Assembly: GCF_009755225.1 (NCBI RefSeq)
Contig: NZ_WQKZ01000002.1
Coordinates: 186,001-250,000, forward strand
Length of the DNA stretch: 64,000 nt
Direction: 5' to 3'
Source: Hymenobacter ginkgonis
GTDB lineage: Bacteria; Bacteroidota; Bacteroidia; Cytophagales; Hymenobacteraceae
The notes under the pieces were generated by a model. The model was not told where the DNA came from. It worked only from the letters and a program-made list of their open reading frames with translations, and made no database searches. A program made the translations under genes and the position numbers. Of this stretch, positions 37,344-46,495 are shown in pieces (positions within the stretch are counted from its first letter, which is position 1; each line of letters starts with the position of its first letter).

Positions 37344-39401
37344 CTAGCGCCGGCCCGGCACCCGCAGCACCGTGAAAGAATTGGGGGCCAGCGTGTAGCT
37401 CAGCGTGGCGCCCTGCACGGCAAAGGTTGACGCTTGCGGGGCCAGCTTTTGAGGCTCTTGCAGGCTGTTTTGGGTTTGGAGGTCGGCGTTGGCCAACACC
37501 TGAGCGCGGCCGGTTTTACCAATTTTTTTGGCGCCAGCAAGGTTGATTTTGAGGGGGCGCGGGCTGCTGGAGTAATTCACCAGCTTTAGCACCACGTCGC
37601 CGGCCACGTCGTCGGCCACGGCACTGGCAAAGAGATTATCAGTGCCATTTTTGGCACCCGCGGGCAGGGTGAGGGGTAGCACGCGGCTGCCCTTGTTGCG
37701 GGCATACAGCTGCTGCACGTAGTAGCTCGGCGAGCCGTACGAGGTCAGGTTATCAAACCAAATGAGGTCGGGCGTCCACTGCCAGGCGTCCACGTTGGCG
37801 AAGAGGGGCGCGTAGCTGGCCATGCCCACCACGTCGGCGTTGCGCTCCAGGCCCGTCATAAACGCGGCCTCCGAAATGGCGCAGTCCCAGGTGTTTTTGT
37901 TTTGGGGGCTGCCAGTCGATACGTTCTGGGCGGCGTACTCGCCGGCGAAGATTTTGGGGCCGCCGCGCCCATACTTATCGTAGCGGTCGGCGTGCGCCCG
38001 AAACCACTCGGGCTTGGCGTAGTAATGCTCGTCTACGTAGTCGGCGCGCAACTCGCCGAGGCGCTTGGTTGACTGGTCAAATAAGTCGCCATCGGGGCTG
38101 GGGCCGGCGCTACTCACCAGCACAAGGGCCGGGTATTTGGCCTTCACGGCCTGGGCAAACGCCTCGTAACGCTCCAAATATTGCGGGCCCCACTGCTCGT
38201 TGCCCACGCCTATCATCTTCAGGTTGAAGGGGGTAGGGTGACCCATGGCGGCGCGCTTGGCGCCCCAGGGGCTGCTGGCCGGGCCGTTGGCAAACTCTAC
38301 CAAATCGAGCGCATCTTGGATGAACACGTCCAGCGACGGGTCGCCGGTGGCGGGGGGGGTAGGGCTGCCGGCGTTGGGGCCCTTGGCGGCGCTGGCGCTG
38401 CCCATTGGGGCCAGCTCGCCCGAGTTGTACTGGCAGGCCATGCCCACGTTGAGAATGGGCAACGGCTCGGCGCCAATGTCTTCGGCCAGCTGGAAATACT
38501 CAAAGAAACCCAGCCCGAACGACTGGTAATAATCGGGCGTCGCGCGGTGCTTAAACTCCATGTTCCAGCGGTTGACCAAAGGCTGGCGCGCGGCCACGTC
38601 GCCGATGGTTTCCTTCCACTGGTAGCGCTCCGAGAGCGTGCGGCCTTCCACAATACACCCGCCCGGAAACCGCAAAAATCCCGGATGCATGTCCTTGAGC
38701 AGCTGCACCAAATCGGGGCGCAAGCCATTGGGCCGGCCCTGCCAGGTATCCTTCGGAAAGAGCGAAACCACGTCCACATCGACCGTGCCCGCACCGTTGA
38801 GCACCAGCTTCAAGTGGGCTTTGTTTTGGGTGCCGGTGGCGCGCAGCACCGCCGTGTATTTCTGCCAGCCATCGGTGAAGCCGCTCACGGCCACCTGGCC
38901 CAGCGCCTCGCCTTTACTTCCTACCAGGCTCGCTACCACGCCCTTGACATTACCTGCGCCGCGCCGGGCGTAGAACGAGAGCGTGTACTCGGCGCCTGCC
39001 TTCACGCCCATACCCCGGAAGCCTTCGTTTTCGAGGCCGGCCTCGCCGGGCGCGCCGGCGCGGGTAGTCAGGCGCAGGTAGTGGCCATTGGTGGCGCTGA
39101 GGGGCAGTTCGTTGCGCACGGCATACGCGTCGAGGTTGGCGCCGCCCTGCAAGGCTTTCCAGCCCAGTAGCCGGGCGTCGGTTTCAAACGACTTATTCTT
39201 CACCAGTTCGGGGTAGAGCCCGCCATCGGCCGCGAAGTTGATGTCCTCGAAAAACAGGCCGTACATGTTCTTCGACACCGCCGCGCCGGGCTGGTTCACC
39301 TGCACCGTGAGGGTGGCGGGGGTAGGCGCTTGCGCGCCCGCCGCGGCGTGGAGGAGCGTGAGGCTGGTAGCTAGCGCAGCCAAGTGGGTGGGAATAGGCA
39401 T
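37344..39401 (-). CDS. GH51 alpha-L-arabinofuranosidase with N-terminal carbohydrate-binding domain
   Basis: A 685-residue exported enzyme (signal MPIPTHLAALATSLTLLHAAAGAQ, split). After NMYGLFFEDINFAADGGLYPELV comes a CBM4-like sandwich (residues about 90-210), then the catalytic TIM barrel with MGHPTPFNLKMIGVGNEQWG (acid/base Glu) and KIFAGEYAAQ (nucleophile Glu), and a C-terminal sandwich. GH51 enzymes release arabinofuranose from arabinan, arabinoxylan and oligosaccharides. It is the gene after araA in the operon. Confidence 0.94.
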   Translation of the reverse strand: MPIPTHLAALATSLTLLHAAAGAQAPTPATLTVQVNQPGAAVSKNMYGLFFEDINFAADGGLYPELVKNKSFETDARLLGWKALQGGANLDAYAVRNELPLSATNGHYLRLTTRAGAPGEAGLENEGFRGMGVKAGAEYTLSFYARRGAGNVKGVVASLVGSKGEALGQVAVSGFTDGWQKYTAVLRATGTQNKAHLKLVLNGAGTVDVDVVSLFPKDTWQGRPNGLRPDLVQLLKDMHPGFLRFPGGCIVEGRTLSERYQWKETIGDVAARQPLVNRWNMEFKHRATPDYYQSFGLGFFEYFQLAEDIGAEPLPILNVGMACQYNSGELAPMGSASAAKGPNAGSPTPPATGDPSLDVFIQDALDLVEFANGPASSPWGAKRAAMGHPTPFNLKMIGVGNEQWGPQYLERYEAFAQAVKAKYPALVLVSSAGPSPDGDLFDQSTKRLGELRADYVDEHYYAKPEWFRAHADRYDKYGRGGPKIFAGEYAAQNVSTGSPQNKNTWDCAISEAAFMTGLERNADVVGMASYAPLFANVDAWQWTPDLIWFDNLTSYGSPSYYVQQLYARNKGSRVLPLTLPAGAKNGTDNLFASAVADDVAGDVVLKLVNYSSSPRPLKINLAGAKKIGKTGRAQVLANADLQTQNSLQEPQKLAPQASTFAVQGATLSYTLAPNSFTVLRVPGRR

Positions 39402-39518
39402 ATTAGCAAGAAGTTACAATGGATTGCCGGTAAGCTACTGGCGGGCGCCTGGCCCCTACCCCCCTCTCTCTTTCGGAGACAGGCTAAGGGTGAGGCGCCC
39501 GTCAGGGAACGCTAGCCC

Positions 39519-41006
39519 CTACCCCCGAAAAGCTACTTCATTGTACCGCAGCTCGTTTTTGAAGGTGCGCAGCTTGGTGTCGGCGTCAATGAGTACGAAC
39601 TCGATGCCGGCCATTTCGGCGAAGTCTTCGAGGTATTCGGCAGTCAGGTTTTGGCTGTAACCGGTGTGGTGGGCGCCACCGGCCAGAATCCAGGCAGCGG
39701 CACCGGTGGCGAGGTCGGGCTTCACCTTCCAGAGCACGCGGGCTACGGGCAGCTTAGGCAGGTCCTGCTCGGGCAATACGGCCTCTACTTCGTTGACAAT
39801 CATGCGGAAGCGATTACCTAGGTCGATAATAGTCGCGTTCAGGGCCGGGCCGGCCGGGCAGTTAAATACCAGGCGCACCGGGTCTTCCTTACCCCCAATG
39901 CCGAGCGGGTGCACCTCGGCGCGCACCTTGCCCTCGGCAATACTGGGGCAGATTTCGAGCATGTGCGAGCCGAGCACTTGCTCGTTGCCGGGCGCGAAGT
40001 GGTAGGTGTAATCCTCCATAAACGAGTTGCCACCGGGCAGGCCGGCGCCCATCACCTTCATGGCGCGCACCAGGGCCGACGTTTTCCAGTCGCCCTCGCC
40101 GCCGAAGCCGTAGCCGTCGGCCATCAGGCGCTGGGTGGCGATGCCGGGCAGCTGCTTCATGCCGTGCAAATCCTCAAACGTGTCGGTGAAGCCCTTGGCG
40201 TTGCGGTCGGTCAGGAACTTGCGCAGGCCCAGCTCGATGCGGGCGGCGTCGCGCAGACTTTCCCGCTTTTCGCCGCCTTCCCGCAGGTTGTCGCCCAGCT
40301 CGTACTCCTGCTCATAAGTAGCCACCAGCTCGGCGATTTGCTGGTCGGTTACGGCATTTACTTCGGCTACTAAATCGCCGATGCCGTAGGTATTCACCTC
40401 GTAGCCAAACTTGATTTCGGCTTCTACTTTGTCGCCTTCCGTCACGGCCACGTAGCGCATGTTGTCGCCGAAACGCACAAAATGCGCGCCCTGCCAGTCG
40501 GCCCAGGCGCTGGCTACGCGGCTCCAGCTGCGGAGGCGCTCGTGCACGTCGGCGCTCTGCCAGTGGCCTACTATTACCTTGCGGTTGAGGCGCATGCGCG
40601 TGCCAATGAAGCCAAACTCGCGGTCGCCATGCGCCGATTGGTTGGTGTTCATAAAGTCCATGTCAATCTCGCCCCACGGAATGTCGCGGTTGAACTGCGT
40701 GTGCAAGTGCGCCAGCGGCTTCTGCAAGATTTTCAGGCCGTTAATCCACATTTTGGCCGGCGAAAAAGTATGCATCCAGGCAATAAGGCCCACGCAATTT
40801 GGTGTGGTATTGGCCTCCTGCATCAGCTTATAAATCTCGGCCGGGCCCGTGAGCACCGCCTTGTACACGATGCGAATGGGCAGCTTGGTGCCGAGCTCCT
40901 GCGCGATTTGCTGCGAATGCTGGGCTACTTGCTCCAGCGTTTCGGGGCCGTAGAGGTGCTGGCTGCCGGTGATGAACCAGGCTTCGTACTGCGAAATGTC
41001 AATCAT
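39519..41006 (-). CDS. araA: L-arabinose isomerase
   Basis: A 495-residue cytoplasmic enzyme converting L-arabinose to L-ribulose with a manganese ion. Recognisable segments are [50 protein letters not shown] (split), and the metal ligand region [20 protein letters not shown] with [10 protein letters not shown] and [10 protein letters not shown]. Length is normal for AraA. It lies between araD and the GH51 gene. Confidence 0.97.
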   Translation of the reverse strand: MIDISQYEAWFITGSQHLYGPETLEQVAQHSQQIAQELGTKLPIRIVYKAVLTGPAEIYKLMQEANTTPNCVGLIAWMHTFSPAKMWINGLKILQKPLAHLHTQFNRDIPWGEIDMDFMNTNQSAHGDREFGFIGTRMRLNRKVIVGHWQSADVHERLRSWSRVASAWADWQGAHFVRFGDNMRYVAVTEGDKVEAEIKFGYEVNTYGIGDLVAEVNAVTDQQIAELVATYEQEYELGDNLREGGEKRESLRDAARIELGLRKFLTDRNAKGFTDTFEDLHGMKQLPGIATQRLMADGYGFGGEGDWKTSALVRAMKVMGAGLPGGNSFMEDYTYHFAPGNEQVLGSHMLEICPSIAEGKVRAEVHPLGIGGKEDPVRLVFNCPAGPALNATIIDLGNRFRMIVNEVEAVLPEQDLPKLPVARVLWKVKPDLATGAAAWILAGGAHHTGYSQNLTAEYLEDFAEMAGIEFVLIDADTKLRTFKNELRYNEVAFRG

Positions 41007-41023
41007 GGAAATTAAGTAAAAAG

Positions 41024-41056
41024 AACGTCCTGCTTCGGCAAGCTCAGCAGGACGTT
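41024..41056. repeat. Palindromic repeat, family A, short copy 5
   Basis: Perfect 11-base arms AACGTCCTGCT and its complement around TCGGCAAGCTC, the same short form as at 33554. It is in the araD-araA intercistronic gap of 64 bases. Confidence 0.8.
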
Positions 41057-41070
41057 TAGTAGGAATAGAG

Positions 41071-41772
41071 CTACGACTGCCCGTAGTAAGAATTGGCGCC
41101 GTGCTTGCGCTCGTAGTGCTTCTTAATCAGCGCATCTTTGAGGCGTGCTACCCCCGGCCGCAGCGTGCAGCTGAGGTAGGCCAGGCGGGCCAGCTCTTCG
41201 AGCACCGCGCTGTGGTACACGGCCTTCTCCACGGTTTTGCCCCAGGTGAAGGGCGCGTGGTTGCCAACGAGTATCATCTCGACTTCGGCGGGCGAGAGGC
41301 CGCGCTTTTCAAACTCCTGGATGATTTGCCAGCCGGTTTGGTGCTCGTAGTCGCCGGCAATGAGCTCGTCGCTCATGGGCGGCGCGCAGGGCACGTCGGC
41401 GGTGAGGTGGTCGGCGTGGGTGGTGCCCAAAATCGGAATATCGGCCTGCGCCTGGGCCCAGGCCGTGGCGTAGGTGCTGTGCGTGTGCACAATACCCCCA
41501 ATCATGGGCCATTCTTTAAAGAGCAGCGCATGGGTTTTGGTGTCGCTACTGGGCCGCTTATCGCCCTCCACCACGCGGCCCTCCAAGTCCACAATCACGA
41601 TGTCGTCGGGCCGCAGCGTGGCGTAGGGCACACCGCTGGGCTTGATGGCAAATACCTGGTGCTCCCGGTCTACCACGCTGGCATTGCCGAAGGTAAAAAG
41701 CACTAGCCCGAGGGCCGGCAGTTGCATATTGGCCTCGTAGCAGGTCTGTTTTAGGGCTTGATACTGACTCAT
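41071..41772 (-). CDS. araD: L-ribulose-5-phosphate 4-epimerase
   Basis: A 233-residue zinc-dependent class II aldolase-fold enzyme that converts L-ribulose 5-phosphate to D-xylulose 5-phosphate. Motifs are [36 protein letters not shown], the zinc ligands in [16 protein letters not shown] and [16 protein letters not shown], and GNHAPFTWG. Length is standard. It sits between araB and araA, each gap being filled mostly by a palindromic repeat. Confidence 0.97.
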   Translation of the reverse strand: MSQYQALKQTCYEANMQLPALGLVLFTFGNASVVDREHQVFAIKPSGVPYATLRPDDIVIVDLEGRVVEGDKRPSSDTKTHALLFKEWPMIGGIVHTHSTYATAWAQAQADIPILGTTHADHLTADVPCAPPMSDELIAGDYEHQTGWQIIQEFEKRGLSPAEVEMILVGNHAPFTWGKTVEKAVYHSAVLEELARLAYLSCTLRPGVARLKDALIKKHYERKHGANSYYGQS

Positions 41773-41788
41773 TTTTTAAACGAATAAC

Positions 41789-41885
41789 AACGTCCTGCAA
41801 AGCGTAGCGAAGCATCTCGCTCGCCTTGTTGAACGATTGAATTAGGGCTGCGCGCGAGATGCTTCGGCAGGCTCAGCAGGACGTT
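41789..41885. repeat. Palindromic repeat, family A, copy 6, overlapping the araB 3' end
   Basis: Outer arms AACGTCCTGC (41789-41798) and its complement (41876-41885), with the inner GAAGCATCTCGC / GCGAGATGCTTC elements of the full-length family. The araB stop codon (41842-41844) lies inside it, so half of the repeat is translated. Confidence 0.85.
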
Positions 41886-43572
41886 TTATAGGAGTTTGGC
41901 CAGCCGTAGCGGCTTCCACAAACTGGCCCAGCGCCTGGTATTGGGCGTAGCGGGCGGCATAGTCGGCCACGCGGGCGGGGGTAGGTGTGTAGGTTTCGGC
42001 AAAGCCGCTGCCCAAGGCTTTTTGTGAGGTGAGCACATCGGGATAAATACCGGCGGCCACGGCGGCGTACATAGCCGCGCCCAGCGCCGGCGCCTGCTCC
42101 GACACCGCAATTTTAATGGGCCGGTCGAGCACGTCGGCCAGCGTTTGCATCACGAAGGCCGATTTTTTGGCTACCCCCCCAATGCCAATTACCTGCTTAA
42201 TGGGGATGCCCTCCTGCTCGAAACGCTCCACAATCTGCTTCGAGCCGTAGCAAATGGCCTCGACCAGCGCCCGGAAAATTTGGGGCGCTGAGGTGCCCAT
42301 CGTCAGGCCAGTGAGCGCGCCTTTGAGGGCTTGGTTGGCGTCGGGCGTGCGGCGGCCGTTCACCCAGTCGAGGGCCAGCACGGTGCTCTCGGCGGGGTCT
42401 ACTTCGGCGGCGGCCTGTGTAAGCTGGCGCAGCAAGTTGTCGCTCACTTCCTGCTGAAAAAGCGCCAATTGCTCGGCGCTCAGCACCTGCGAGTGCGCCA
42501 GCGTGGCCGCCTGCAACGGCCACTCCAGCAGCTGCCGAAACCAAGCCAGCAAGTCGCCAAAGGCCGACTGGCCCGCCTCCAGCCCCAGCATGCCCGGAAT
42601 CACGGAGCCATCGACCTGCCCGCAGATACCGGCCACCAAATGGTCGCCTACTTCGGCCGTGGGCGCCACCACAATGTCGCAGGTGCTGGTGCCCATCACT
42701 TTCACCAGCGAGTACGACTCGATTTCGCCCGCCACCGCGCCGGCGTGGGCATCAAACGCGCCCACGGCCACTACCGTGCTGGTCGTGAGGCCCAAGCGCG
42801 CGGCCCATTCGGCCGTAAGGTGGCCGGCTACCTCGTCGGCGGTGTAGGTTTCGGTGAAGAGCCGCTGGCGCAAGCCGGCCAGCTTGGGCTCCAGGTAGGT
42901 CAGGAATTCTTCGGGGGGTAGGCCGCCCCAGCTGGCGTGCCACATGGCCTTGTGGCCAGCGGCGCAGCGGCTGCGCTTGAAGCTGGCCAAGTCCTGGCCG
43001 GTGAGCGTGAGCGTGAGCCAGTCGCAGTGCTCCATCCACGAATAGGCGGCCTGGGCCACGGCTGCATCTTCGCGCACCACGTGCATGATTTTCGCCCAAA
43101 ACCACTCCGAGGAGTAGATGCCACCCTCGTACTTGGTGTAGTCCTCACCGCCCCAGGTGCGGGCTTTGTGGTTGATTTCGGCGGCTTCGGCCAGGGCTGT
43201 GTGGTCTTTCCAGAGGATAAACTGGGCGTTGGGGTTTTCGGCAAACTCGGGCAGCAACCCCAGCAGCACGCCCTGCGCGTTCACGGGGCCGGGCGTCGAG
43301 CCGGTGGTGTCGATGGCCAGCCCCACAATCTGCGTGGCGGGTACGCGCAGGGCTACTTCGCGCACGGTGGCTTCGAGGCCTTCGAGGTGGTCGAGCGGGT
43401 GTTGGCGGAAGCGGTTTTGGGCTGCGTTGCAGTACTGGCCCTGCTTCCAGCGCGGGTAGTAGTGCACGGCCTGCGCGACTTCGGCGCCGGTGCGCGCATC
43501 TACGAGCAGCGCCCGCACCGAGTCGGTGCCGTAGTCGAGGCCGATAACATAGGCCGGAGATTGGGCTTGCAA
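41842..43572 (-). CDS. araB: Ribulokinase
   Basis: A FGGY-family kinase of about 576 residues that phosphorylates L-ribulose. Motifs are YVIGLDYGTDSVRALLVDA, the substrate region AIDTTGSTPGPV, GAFDAHAGAVAGE, VMGTSTCDI and the C-terminal IGIGGVAKKSAFVMQTLADVL. No ATG fits; I use the TTG at 43572, which places the start eight residues before the first strand, while a GTG at 43635 would add 21 residues. The last 14 residues (KRPAEPAEASRAQP) are the translation of a palindromic repeat. It follows galM by 68 bases. Confidence 0.93.
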   Translation of the reverse strand: MQAQSPAYVIGLDYGTDSVRALLVDARTGAEVAQAVHYYPRWKQGQYCNAAQNRFRQHPLDHLEGLEATVREVALRVPATQIVGLAIDTTGSTPGPVNAQGVLLGLLPEFAENPNAQFILWKDHTALAEAAEINHKARTWGGEDYTKYEGGIYSSEWFWAKIMHVVREDAAVAQAAYSWMEHCDWLTLTLTGQDLASFKRSRCAAGHKAMWHASWGGLPPEEFLTYLEPKLAGLRQRLFTETYTADEVAGHLTAEWAARLGLTTSTVVAVGAFDAHAGAVAGEIESYSLVKVMGTSTCDIVVAPTAEVGDHLVAGICGQVDGSVIPGMLGLEAGQSAFGDLLAWFRQLLEWPLQAATLAHSQVLSAEQLALFQQEVSDNLLRQLTQAAAEVDPAESTVLALDWVNGRRTPDANQALKGALTGLTMGTSAPQIFRALVEAICYGSKQIVERFEQEGIPIKQVIGIGGVAKKSAFVMQTLADVLDRPIKIAVSEQAPALGAAMYAAVAAGIYPDVLTSQKALGSGFAETYTPTPARVADYAARYAQYQALGQFVEAATAGQTPIKRPAEPAEASRAQP

Positions 43573-43640
43573 AATATTATTGCTTAATTGTTTATGAAGT
43601 ACACTTGTGCGGGCGGGCGCCGCACCCCTAGCCACCTGGC

Positions 43641-44849
43641 CTACTTGCGCACCCCAAATTTGTAAGTGGTAGTGGTGTGGTAAGTGACGCCCGGCCGCAG
43701 GATGGTGCTCGGGAATTTAGGCTGGTTGGGGGAGTCGGGAAAATGCTGGGTTTCGAGGCAGAAACCGGCGTGCTTGCCATACACCGTACCGCCCTTGCCG
43801 GTGAGGCTGCCGTCGAGGAAGTTGCCGGTGTAGAACTGCACGCCTGGCTGGTCGGTGGTCACTTCCAGGGTGCGGCCGGTGGTGGGCTCGTACACCGTGG
43901 CGGCCGGGTGCTGGCCGCTGCTCTGGTTTAGCACCCAGTTGTGGTCGTAGCCGCCGGGCACTTGCGCCAGGCGCTCGCCAATGGCGTGGGGGGTAGTAAA
44001 ATCGAAGGCCGTCCCCTTCACCGCTTTCAACTCGCCGGTGGGTATCAGCGTGGCATTCACCACCGTGTAGCGGTCGGCCGGAATGGTGACCTGGTGGGCC
44101 AGCACGTCCTTACTTTGGCCCAGGGCCAAGTTGAAGTAGGCGTGGTTGGTAAGGTTGAGGGGGGTAGCCTTGTCGGTAGTGGCCGTGTAGTCGATTTTGA
44201 GGGCGTTGTCGTTGGTGAGGGTGTACACCACCGTCACGTTCAGGTTGCCGGGGTAGCCTTCCTCGCCATCCTTGCTCAGGTACTTGAGAGTCAAGGTGTG
44301 GCCATCGGCCGAGCTGCCGGGCTGGGCCGTCCAGAGGCGCTGGTTGAAGCCCACTTTGCCACCGTGCAGCGAGTTAGCTCCGTCGTTCACGCCTACTTGG
44401 TAGCTTTTGCCATCAATCGTGAATTTGCCCTGCGCAATGCGGTTGCCGTAGCGCCCGATGAGCGCGCCAAAGTAGGGATTTGCCTTGCGAAACGCCGGGC
44501 TTTGGTAGCCGCTCAAGCTGTCGAAACCCAGAATAATGTCGCTCAGTTTACCCGTTTTATCGGGCACCAGCAAGCCGGTGAGCGTGCCGCCGTAGTTACT
44601 AATGGTGGCTTTGAGGCCGTAATTATTGGTGAGCGTGAACAGCTGCGCCTCAGCGCCTTCACTGGTTTTGCCAAACCTGGCGGTAGTAGGGAGGGCCGAC
44701 GTGGCGCCGGCCGAATCAGCCACCGCAGCGCTGGGAGTAGTGGTGGCGGTGGTAGTTTCCTGCGTGGTGGGCTTTTGGTCGCAGGCGGCTAGCAGCAGGG
44801 CGCTGCTGAGCCCAGTAGCTAGCAAGCTGAGGCGGTGGGAAATGGACAT
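43641..44849 (-). CDS. galM: Aldose 1-epimerase lipoprotein
   Basis: A 402-residue mutarotase exported as a lipoprotein (signal with ALLLAAC, Cys near residue 23), followed by a Thr/Ala-rich linker. Catalytic features are the His in LTNHAYFNLAL and the Glu in FCLETQHFPDSPN. It interconverts alpha and beta anomers of arabinose or galactose before uptake. It is the first gene of the minus-strand arabinose operon; a perfect 16-base operator lies 45 bases upstream of its start. Confidence 0.93.
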   Translation of the reverse strand: MSISHRLSLLATGLSSALLLAACDQKPTTQETTTATTTPSAAVADSAGATSALPTTARFGKTSEGAEAQLFTLTNNYGLKATISNYGGTLTGLLVPDKTGKLSDIILGFDSLSGYQSPAFRKANPYFGALIGRYGNRIAQGKFTIDGKSYQVGVNDGANSLHGGKVGFNQRLWTAQPGSSADGHTLTLKYLSKDGEEGYPGNLNVTVVYTLTNDNALKIDYTATTDKATPLNLTNHAYFNLALGQSKDVLAHQVTIPADRYTVVNATLIPTGELKAVKGTAFDFTTPHAIGERLAQVPGGYDHNWVLNQSSGQHPAATVYEPTTGRTLEVTTDQPGVQFYTGNFLDGSLTGKGGTVYGKHAGFCLETQHFPDSPNQPKFPSTILRPGVTYHTTTTYKFGVRK

Positions 44850-44893
44850 TGGGCGGGAAAAGTGAAGGAAACGAAAGGCGAATATCGTTGATT

Positions 44894-44909
44894 ACACAAT
44901 CGATTGTGT
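44894..44909. promoter_or_regulatory. Perfect palindromic LacI-type operator of the arabinose operon
   Basis: ACACAATCGATTGTGT is a perfect 16-base palindrome with the central CG preferred by LacI-family proteins. It is the best of four related sites (25461, 27176, 30373, 44894) and lies just upstream of galM, the first of eight co-directional genes ending with GH127. Confidence 0.75.
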
Positions 44910-45192
44910 GAAAGCAACGGAAAAAAGTTGTTTAATAAAGCTACAATAAAAGCATTTTTCTTACTAGTCAGCGCTTTACATCCTATCAATACTACCTAAG
45001 CTACTACTGCCTCTTCGAATTCTACCAGCGTTCTTCCGCTTCTGCTCGCCCCCTACCCCCTTCCAGACAGGCAAGCTGTTGAAGCATATCGTACTGCTTT
45101 GCGCTGCAACAACTGGCGAGCCGTTGCTAGGTGGGTCGCGAGCAAGGGGGTAGGCGGCCGTATTTTGCCGCGCCTCTTCCTGCTGTCACAGC

Positions 45193-45237
45193 AAAGCCCA
45201 CTCCCTAAACTCTACAGCTTGGGAGCGGGCTTTTTTT
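45193..45237 (+). terminator. Orphan intrinsic terminator in a 410-base gene-free gap
   Basis: Arms AAAGCCCACTCCC (45193-45205) and GGGAGCGGGCTTT (45221-45233) pair with one mismatch, followed by seven T. No plus-strand gene precedes it. About 25 bases upstream, at 45162, is TATTTTGCCGC, similar to the YceI promoter (TATATTTGCCGC). The rest of the gap 44850-45259 contains only the operator and AT-rich DNA. Confidence 0.6.
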
Positions 45238-45259
45238 CGATTGAACAGTCGCTAGCTAC

Positions 45260-46051
45260 TTACTTGAGCGCGGTTTTAGTGGCGGCATCCATGATGACGG
45301 CAGCCACCTTTTCGGGCTGAGCCAGCATAGCCACGTGGCTGGTAGACAGCGTAGTAGTGGTGGCGTTCATTTTTTTGGCCAGCGTACGCTCTAAGTCGGG
45401 GTTAATCATGCGGTCGTTGGCGGCTACGATGTACCAGGAAGGCTTGCTTTTCCAGGCTGGCACGGTCACTTTCTCCTTCAGGGCCCCAAAAGCCTGCGGG
45501 CCTTGCGTGGCAATAAGCACTTGCTGCTCGGTTTTGGGCAAGTCCTGGGCAAAATCTTCCATAATGCCCTTCGGCGTCATGCTCACAAAGCCCTGGGCAT
45601 CGGGTCGAATCTCGTCGTTGCCGGGCGTGGCGGTAGCCGTTTGCACCAGTTCCAGAAACGATTGGTCGGCGTCGGGGGCGGCGGCGGCCACATACACCAA
45701 GGCTGATACCTTGGGGTCGGTGCCAGCCTCGGTGATAACCACGCCGCCCCACGAGTGGCCTACCAGCAGCACCGGCCCATCTTGCAGGGCGATGGCGCGC
45801 TTAGTGGCAGCCACGTCGTCGGCGAGCGAGGTGAGCGGGTTTTGCACCGCCGTAACGTGGTAGCCCTTGGCTTGCAGCAACGGGATAATTTTGGCCCAGC
45901 TAGAGCCATCGGCCCAAGTGCCGTGCACGAGTACAATGTTTTTGAGGCCGGCGGGCGCGGCAGAAGTAGGTTCGCTCATGGGAGTAGGAGGGGTGCTGGC
46001 CATCAGTAGGCCGGTGAGGGCGCCCAAGAGGACGCAGGAAATAAGTTTCAT
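45260..46051 (-). CDS. Secreted alpha/beta hydrolase
   Basis: A 263-residue alpha/beta hydrolase with an N-terminal signal (MKLISCVLLGALTGLLMA). Motifs are IVLVHGTWADGSSWAKIIPLL (oxyanion region), the nucleophile elbow LLVGHSWGGVVITEAG, and the catalytic His in LSTSHVAMLAQPEKVA. This is the salicylate-esterase/EstC-like group, often seen as a stress-induced secreted esterase of unknown substrate. The ATG at 46051 is used; the open frame to 46060 starts with TTG. A decayed second copy of the same gene lies immediately upstream. Confidence 0.88.
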   Translation of the reverse strand: MKLISCVLLGALTGLLMASTPPTPMSEPTSAAPAGLKNIVLVHGTWADGSSWAKIIPLLQAKGYHVTAVQNPLTSLADDVAATKRAIALQDGPVLLVGHSWGGVVITEAGTDPKVSALVYVAAAAPDADQSFLELVQTATATPGNDEIRPDAQGFVSMTPKGIMEDFAQDLPKTEQQVLIATQGPQAFGALKEKVTVPAWKSKPSWYIVAANDRMINPDLERTLAKKMNATTTTLSTSHVAMLAQPEKVAAVIMDAATKTALK

Positions 46052-46154
46052 GGCTATCAAGGGGTTAGGAGACTAATTAGCGCCCAAGTATGGCTGGAGC
46101 TTAGCGGCCTGGGAGTAGTTTTTGCCTATGCTGCCTTAGCAGTTAGGTGGGCTG

Positions 46155-46495
46155 CTTTGCCCCTACTTTGTGGGCGGCTTCGCCGATGAAGGGCAGCCAC
46201 CTGGGCTGGCTGCGAGCGCAGCGGCACGTGGCTTTGCTTTTGACCACTAGCGTGGTAGCCTTGCGCTCTTTAGCCAGCGCGCGTTGCAGGCGGGGGTCAT
46301 CAGGGGGTGCTCACTGGCCACGAGGCAGGTGTACCAGGAGGGCTTGGTTTTCTAGGTCGCCGGCAAATTCCTGCCGCTCACTGCGGTCACGGCCCTTGGT
46401 GGTGAAGATGAGCTTGCTTTCGGCCGAGGGCCAGTTCTGGGCAACATCGTTGGGGGCGCGCTGGCGCGCCAGGGTTGAGGAACCCGCGGTGGGCT
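46155..46495 (-). pseudogene. Decayed paralogue of the adjacent alpha/beta hydrolase
   Basis: Minus-strand translation in shifting frames gives pieces that align with the C-terminal half of the intact gene at 45260-46051: NDVAQNWPSAESKLIFTTKG against EDFAQDLPKTEQQVLIATQG, KTKPSWY against KSKPSWY, LQRALAKERKATT against LERTLAKKMNATT, and SQPAQVAAL against AQPEKVAAV. A stop codon precedes KTKPSWY and at least two frame changes are needed. The N-terminal half, with the nucleophile Ser, is absent. The remainder of the 790-base gap (46052-46841) shows only the probable upstream region of the histidine kinase gene. Confidence 0.75.

Noticed and set aside
36033..37430. A 465-residue plus-strand open frame opposite the GH27 gene
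   Set aside because: Low-complexity His/Arg/Gly/Val composition and full overlap with a convincing glycosidase on the other strand.
45099..45320. A 73-residue plus-strand open frame in the gap before the esterase gene
   Set aside because: It runs through the hairpin terminator and into the esterase 3' end, has no family resemblance and no promoter at the right position.
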